Origin: Verrucosispora sp. NA02020
GTDB taxonomy: Bacteria; Actinomycetota; Actinomycetes; Mycobacteriales; Micromonosporaceae
Reading direction: 5' to 3'
Length of the DNA: 64,000 bases
Assembly: GCF_013364215.1 (NCBI RefSeq)
Contig: NZ_CP054923.1
Coordinates: 4,712,001-4,776,000 of the forward strand
A model generated the notes under the pieces. The model searched no databases. It was not told the DNA's origin and saw only the letters and a program-made list of their open reading frames with translations. Each line of letters starts with the position of its first letter. The first letter of the stretch is position 1. The translations under genes and the position numbers were made by a program. Positions 62,725 to 64,000 of this stretch are shown here, one piece after another.

Positions 62725-64000
62725 TCAGGAGGCGATCGCTGCCTTGCTGGCCTCGACGAACTGCGCCGCGGCCTCGGCGGGGGTGGCCCGCCCGTACTGG
62801 GCGTTCTCGGCGGCCTTGATCAGTTCGGCGCGGACCTTGCTGTGGCCCTTGATCGGCACCTGCGGCGCCTCGCCGAACGTCTCGGCCAGCGTGTTCTCGA
62901 CCTCGATGGACTGCTTCATCGCCGGGTCGGTGGTGTCGTCGCTGACCACGCGGCGCAGGTCCATGTTGGAGGGCAGACCCCGGTCGGTGCCGAGCAGCTT
63001 GACCGCCTCCGGGTCGTTGGCCAGGAAGTTGATCACGTCCACCGCGACGTCCGCGTTCTTGCTGCCCCGGAAGACCGACCAGTACATCGAGGCGCGGGCC
63101 CACTGGGCGCTCGGGTCACCCGGGTACGCGACGACGCCCAGCTCGTCGGCGGTGTTCTTCTTCAGCTCCGGCATCTGGTTGACCCAGACCCAGGAGGTGC
63201 CCGACTTGCCGGTCACCACGAGCTGCTTGGTGATGTCGGTGGCGTTGCCCTCGTGGATGATGTCCGGGGTCGGGGTGGCGCCCCGGTCCCGCGCGCCCTT
63301 CCACAGCTCGAACCACCTGGTCACGTCCTCGGTGGTGAAGCCCAGGTCGGTGCCGGCGTAGAGATCCTTGCCCTGCTGACGCAGCCAGACCCAGAACGCC
63401 TTGTAGTCGGCGCTCGGGTCCTGGGTCCCGGGGACACCGGCCTTCTTGCTGACCTGCTCGGCCCAGGCGATGTGCTCCTCCCAGCTCATCCCGGTGGTCG
63501 GCTCGGGCAGCCCGTTCTTGGTCAGCAGCGTCTTGTTGTAGACCAGTCCCTGGGTGTTCTCCCCGGCGGCCAGGCCGGCGAGCTTGCCGTCGACCTCGCC
63601 GTACTGGAGCAGGCTGGGCGGGAACTTGCTGGTGTCCAGGTCGCCGGAGTCCGCGTACTTCTTCAGGTCCAGGGTGGCGTTGCGGGCGGCGTACTCGGCG
63701 AGGAAGTTGTCGTCGATCTGGAAGATGTCCGGCGGGTTGCCACCGGCGGTGAGCGTGGCCAGCTTGTCGAAGTAGCCCTGGTTGGCCTGCCAGACCTTCT
63801 CGAACGTGACGTCCGGGTTCTTCGTGGTGTAGAGGTCGAGGGCCTGCTCGGTGAGCTGGGCCCGGGCGTCACCGCCCCACCAGAAGATGGAGAGCTTGAC
63901 CTTGCCGTCGGAGCCGGCGTCGTCACCGCCGCAGGCGGCGGCCGCGCCGACCAGCGGCAGGGCCACGACCGCGGCGAGCATGCCGCGCAGCAACCGTCGG
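62725..64000 (-). CDS. Sugar ABC transporter substrate-binding lipoprotein, start outside window
   Basis: The visible 425 codons hold nearly the whole protein. MLAAVVALPLVGAAAACGGD is the end of a lipoprotein signal with its lipobox cysteine; the frame stays open to the window edge with RRLLRG upstream, so the true start lies beyond 64000. KLSIFWWGGDARAQLTEQAL, PPDIFQIDDNFLAEYAARNA and GTSWVWVNQMPELKKNTA show a family 1 solute-binding fold. It feeds the two permeases downstream. The sugar is unknown. Confidence 0.9.
   Translation of the reverse strand, partial: RRLLRGMLAAVVALPLVGAAAACGGDDAGSDGKVKLSIFWWGGDARAQLTEQALDLYTTKNPDVTFEKVWQANQGYFDKLATLTAGGNPPDIFQIDDNFLAEYAARNATLDLKKYADSGDLDTSKFPPSLLQYGEVDGKLAGLAAGENTQGLVYNKTLLTKNGLPEPTTGMSWEEHIAWAEQVSKKAGVPGTQDPSADYKAFWVWLRQQGKDLYAGTDLGFTTEDVTRWFELWKGARDRGATPTPDIIHEGNATDITKQLVVTGKSGTSWVWVNQMPELKKNTADELGVVAYPGDPSAQWARASMYWSVFRGSKNADVAVDVINFLANDPEAVKLLGTDRGLPSNMDLRRVVSDDTTDPAMKQSIEVENTLAETFGEAPQVPIKGHSKVRAELIKAAENAQYGRATPAEAAAQFVEASKAAIAS

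Overview
The window is high-GC actinomycete DNA and looks like Micromonospora or a close relative. The grounds are dense GTG/ATG starts with 4-base overlaps, a SARP regulator, a type II polyketide locus, an actinobacterial contractile-tail locus, several sugar ABC loci under LacI regulators, and intergenic palindromes. The genus is an inference from gene content; no rRNA or other marker gene is present.

Layout. 1-670: start of a nitrate/nitrite-sensor-type histidine kinase, cut by the window edge, followed by about 870 bases with no convincing gene. 1548-12724: an aromatic (type II) polyketide locus. The minus operon encodes, in transcription order, a TcmI-type cyclase, a fused acetyl-CoA carboxylase beta/alpha subunit, BCCP, biotin carboxylase, an ACP fused to an aromatase/cyclase, a cupin, KS-alpha, KS-beta/CLF and a small monooxygenase. 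Divergent from it are a SARP activator, a second TcmI-type cyclase and an FAD monooxygenase. The set resembles spore-pigment (whiE) or pentangular polyphenol loci. 12944-29905: housekeeping and accessory genes: an HhH membrane protein, a secreted beta-helix protein, an amino-acid permease, a LuxR-type ATPase regulator, a cyclase/ATPase, a hydrolase, a thioesterase, a methyltransferase, and an MFS/LacI pair.

30041-44652: a contractile injection system (eCIS-like) locus. Genes encode a Pvc16-like end protein, sheath, tube, a long disordered protein, a tube/LysM hub, a VgrG-like spike, a small tip candidate, gp25-like wedge, a baseplate J protein fused to a predicted beta-propeller, a tail-protein-I-like wedge and a membrane-anchored protein. 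They are bracketed by a LppM-like lipoprotein and several membrane proteins, one with an HExxH motif. I see no AAA+ ATPase, tape measure, capsid, terminase or T6SS membrane-complex gene. This is the most unusual system in the window.

44724-46095: a small membrane protein and a YidC-type insertase, preceded by a possible coupled leader peptide. 46157-52865: an oligosaccharide uptake and cleavage locus (binding protein, two permeases, GH3 enzyme) divergent from a LacI regulator, with a palindromic operator between them. 53016-59294: a secreted protein, then a Tat-exported subtilisin, a sigma factor and a small protein in one operon, divergent from a TPR-CHAT protease. 59305-64000: a second sugar ABC operon with DUF6807-like and YesL/DUF624-like genes; its binding protein runs off the window. 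No tRNA, rRNA, CRISPR array, transposase or integrase was recognised.
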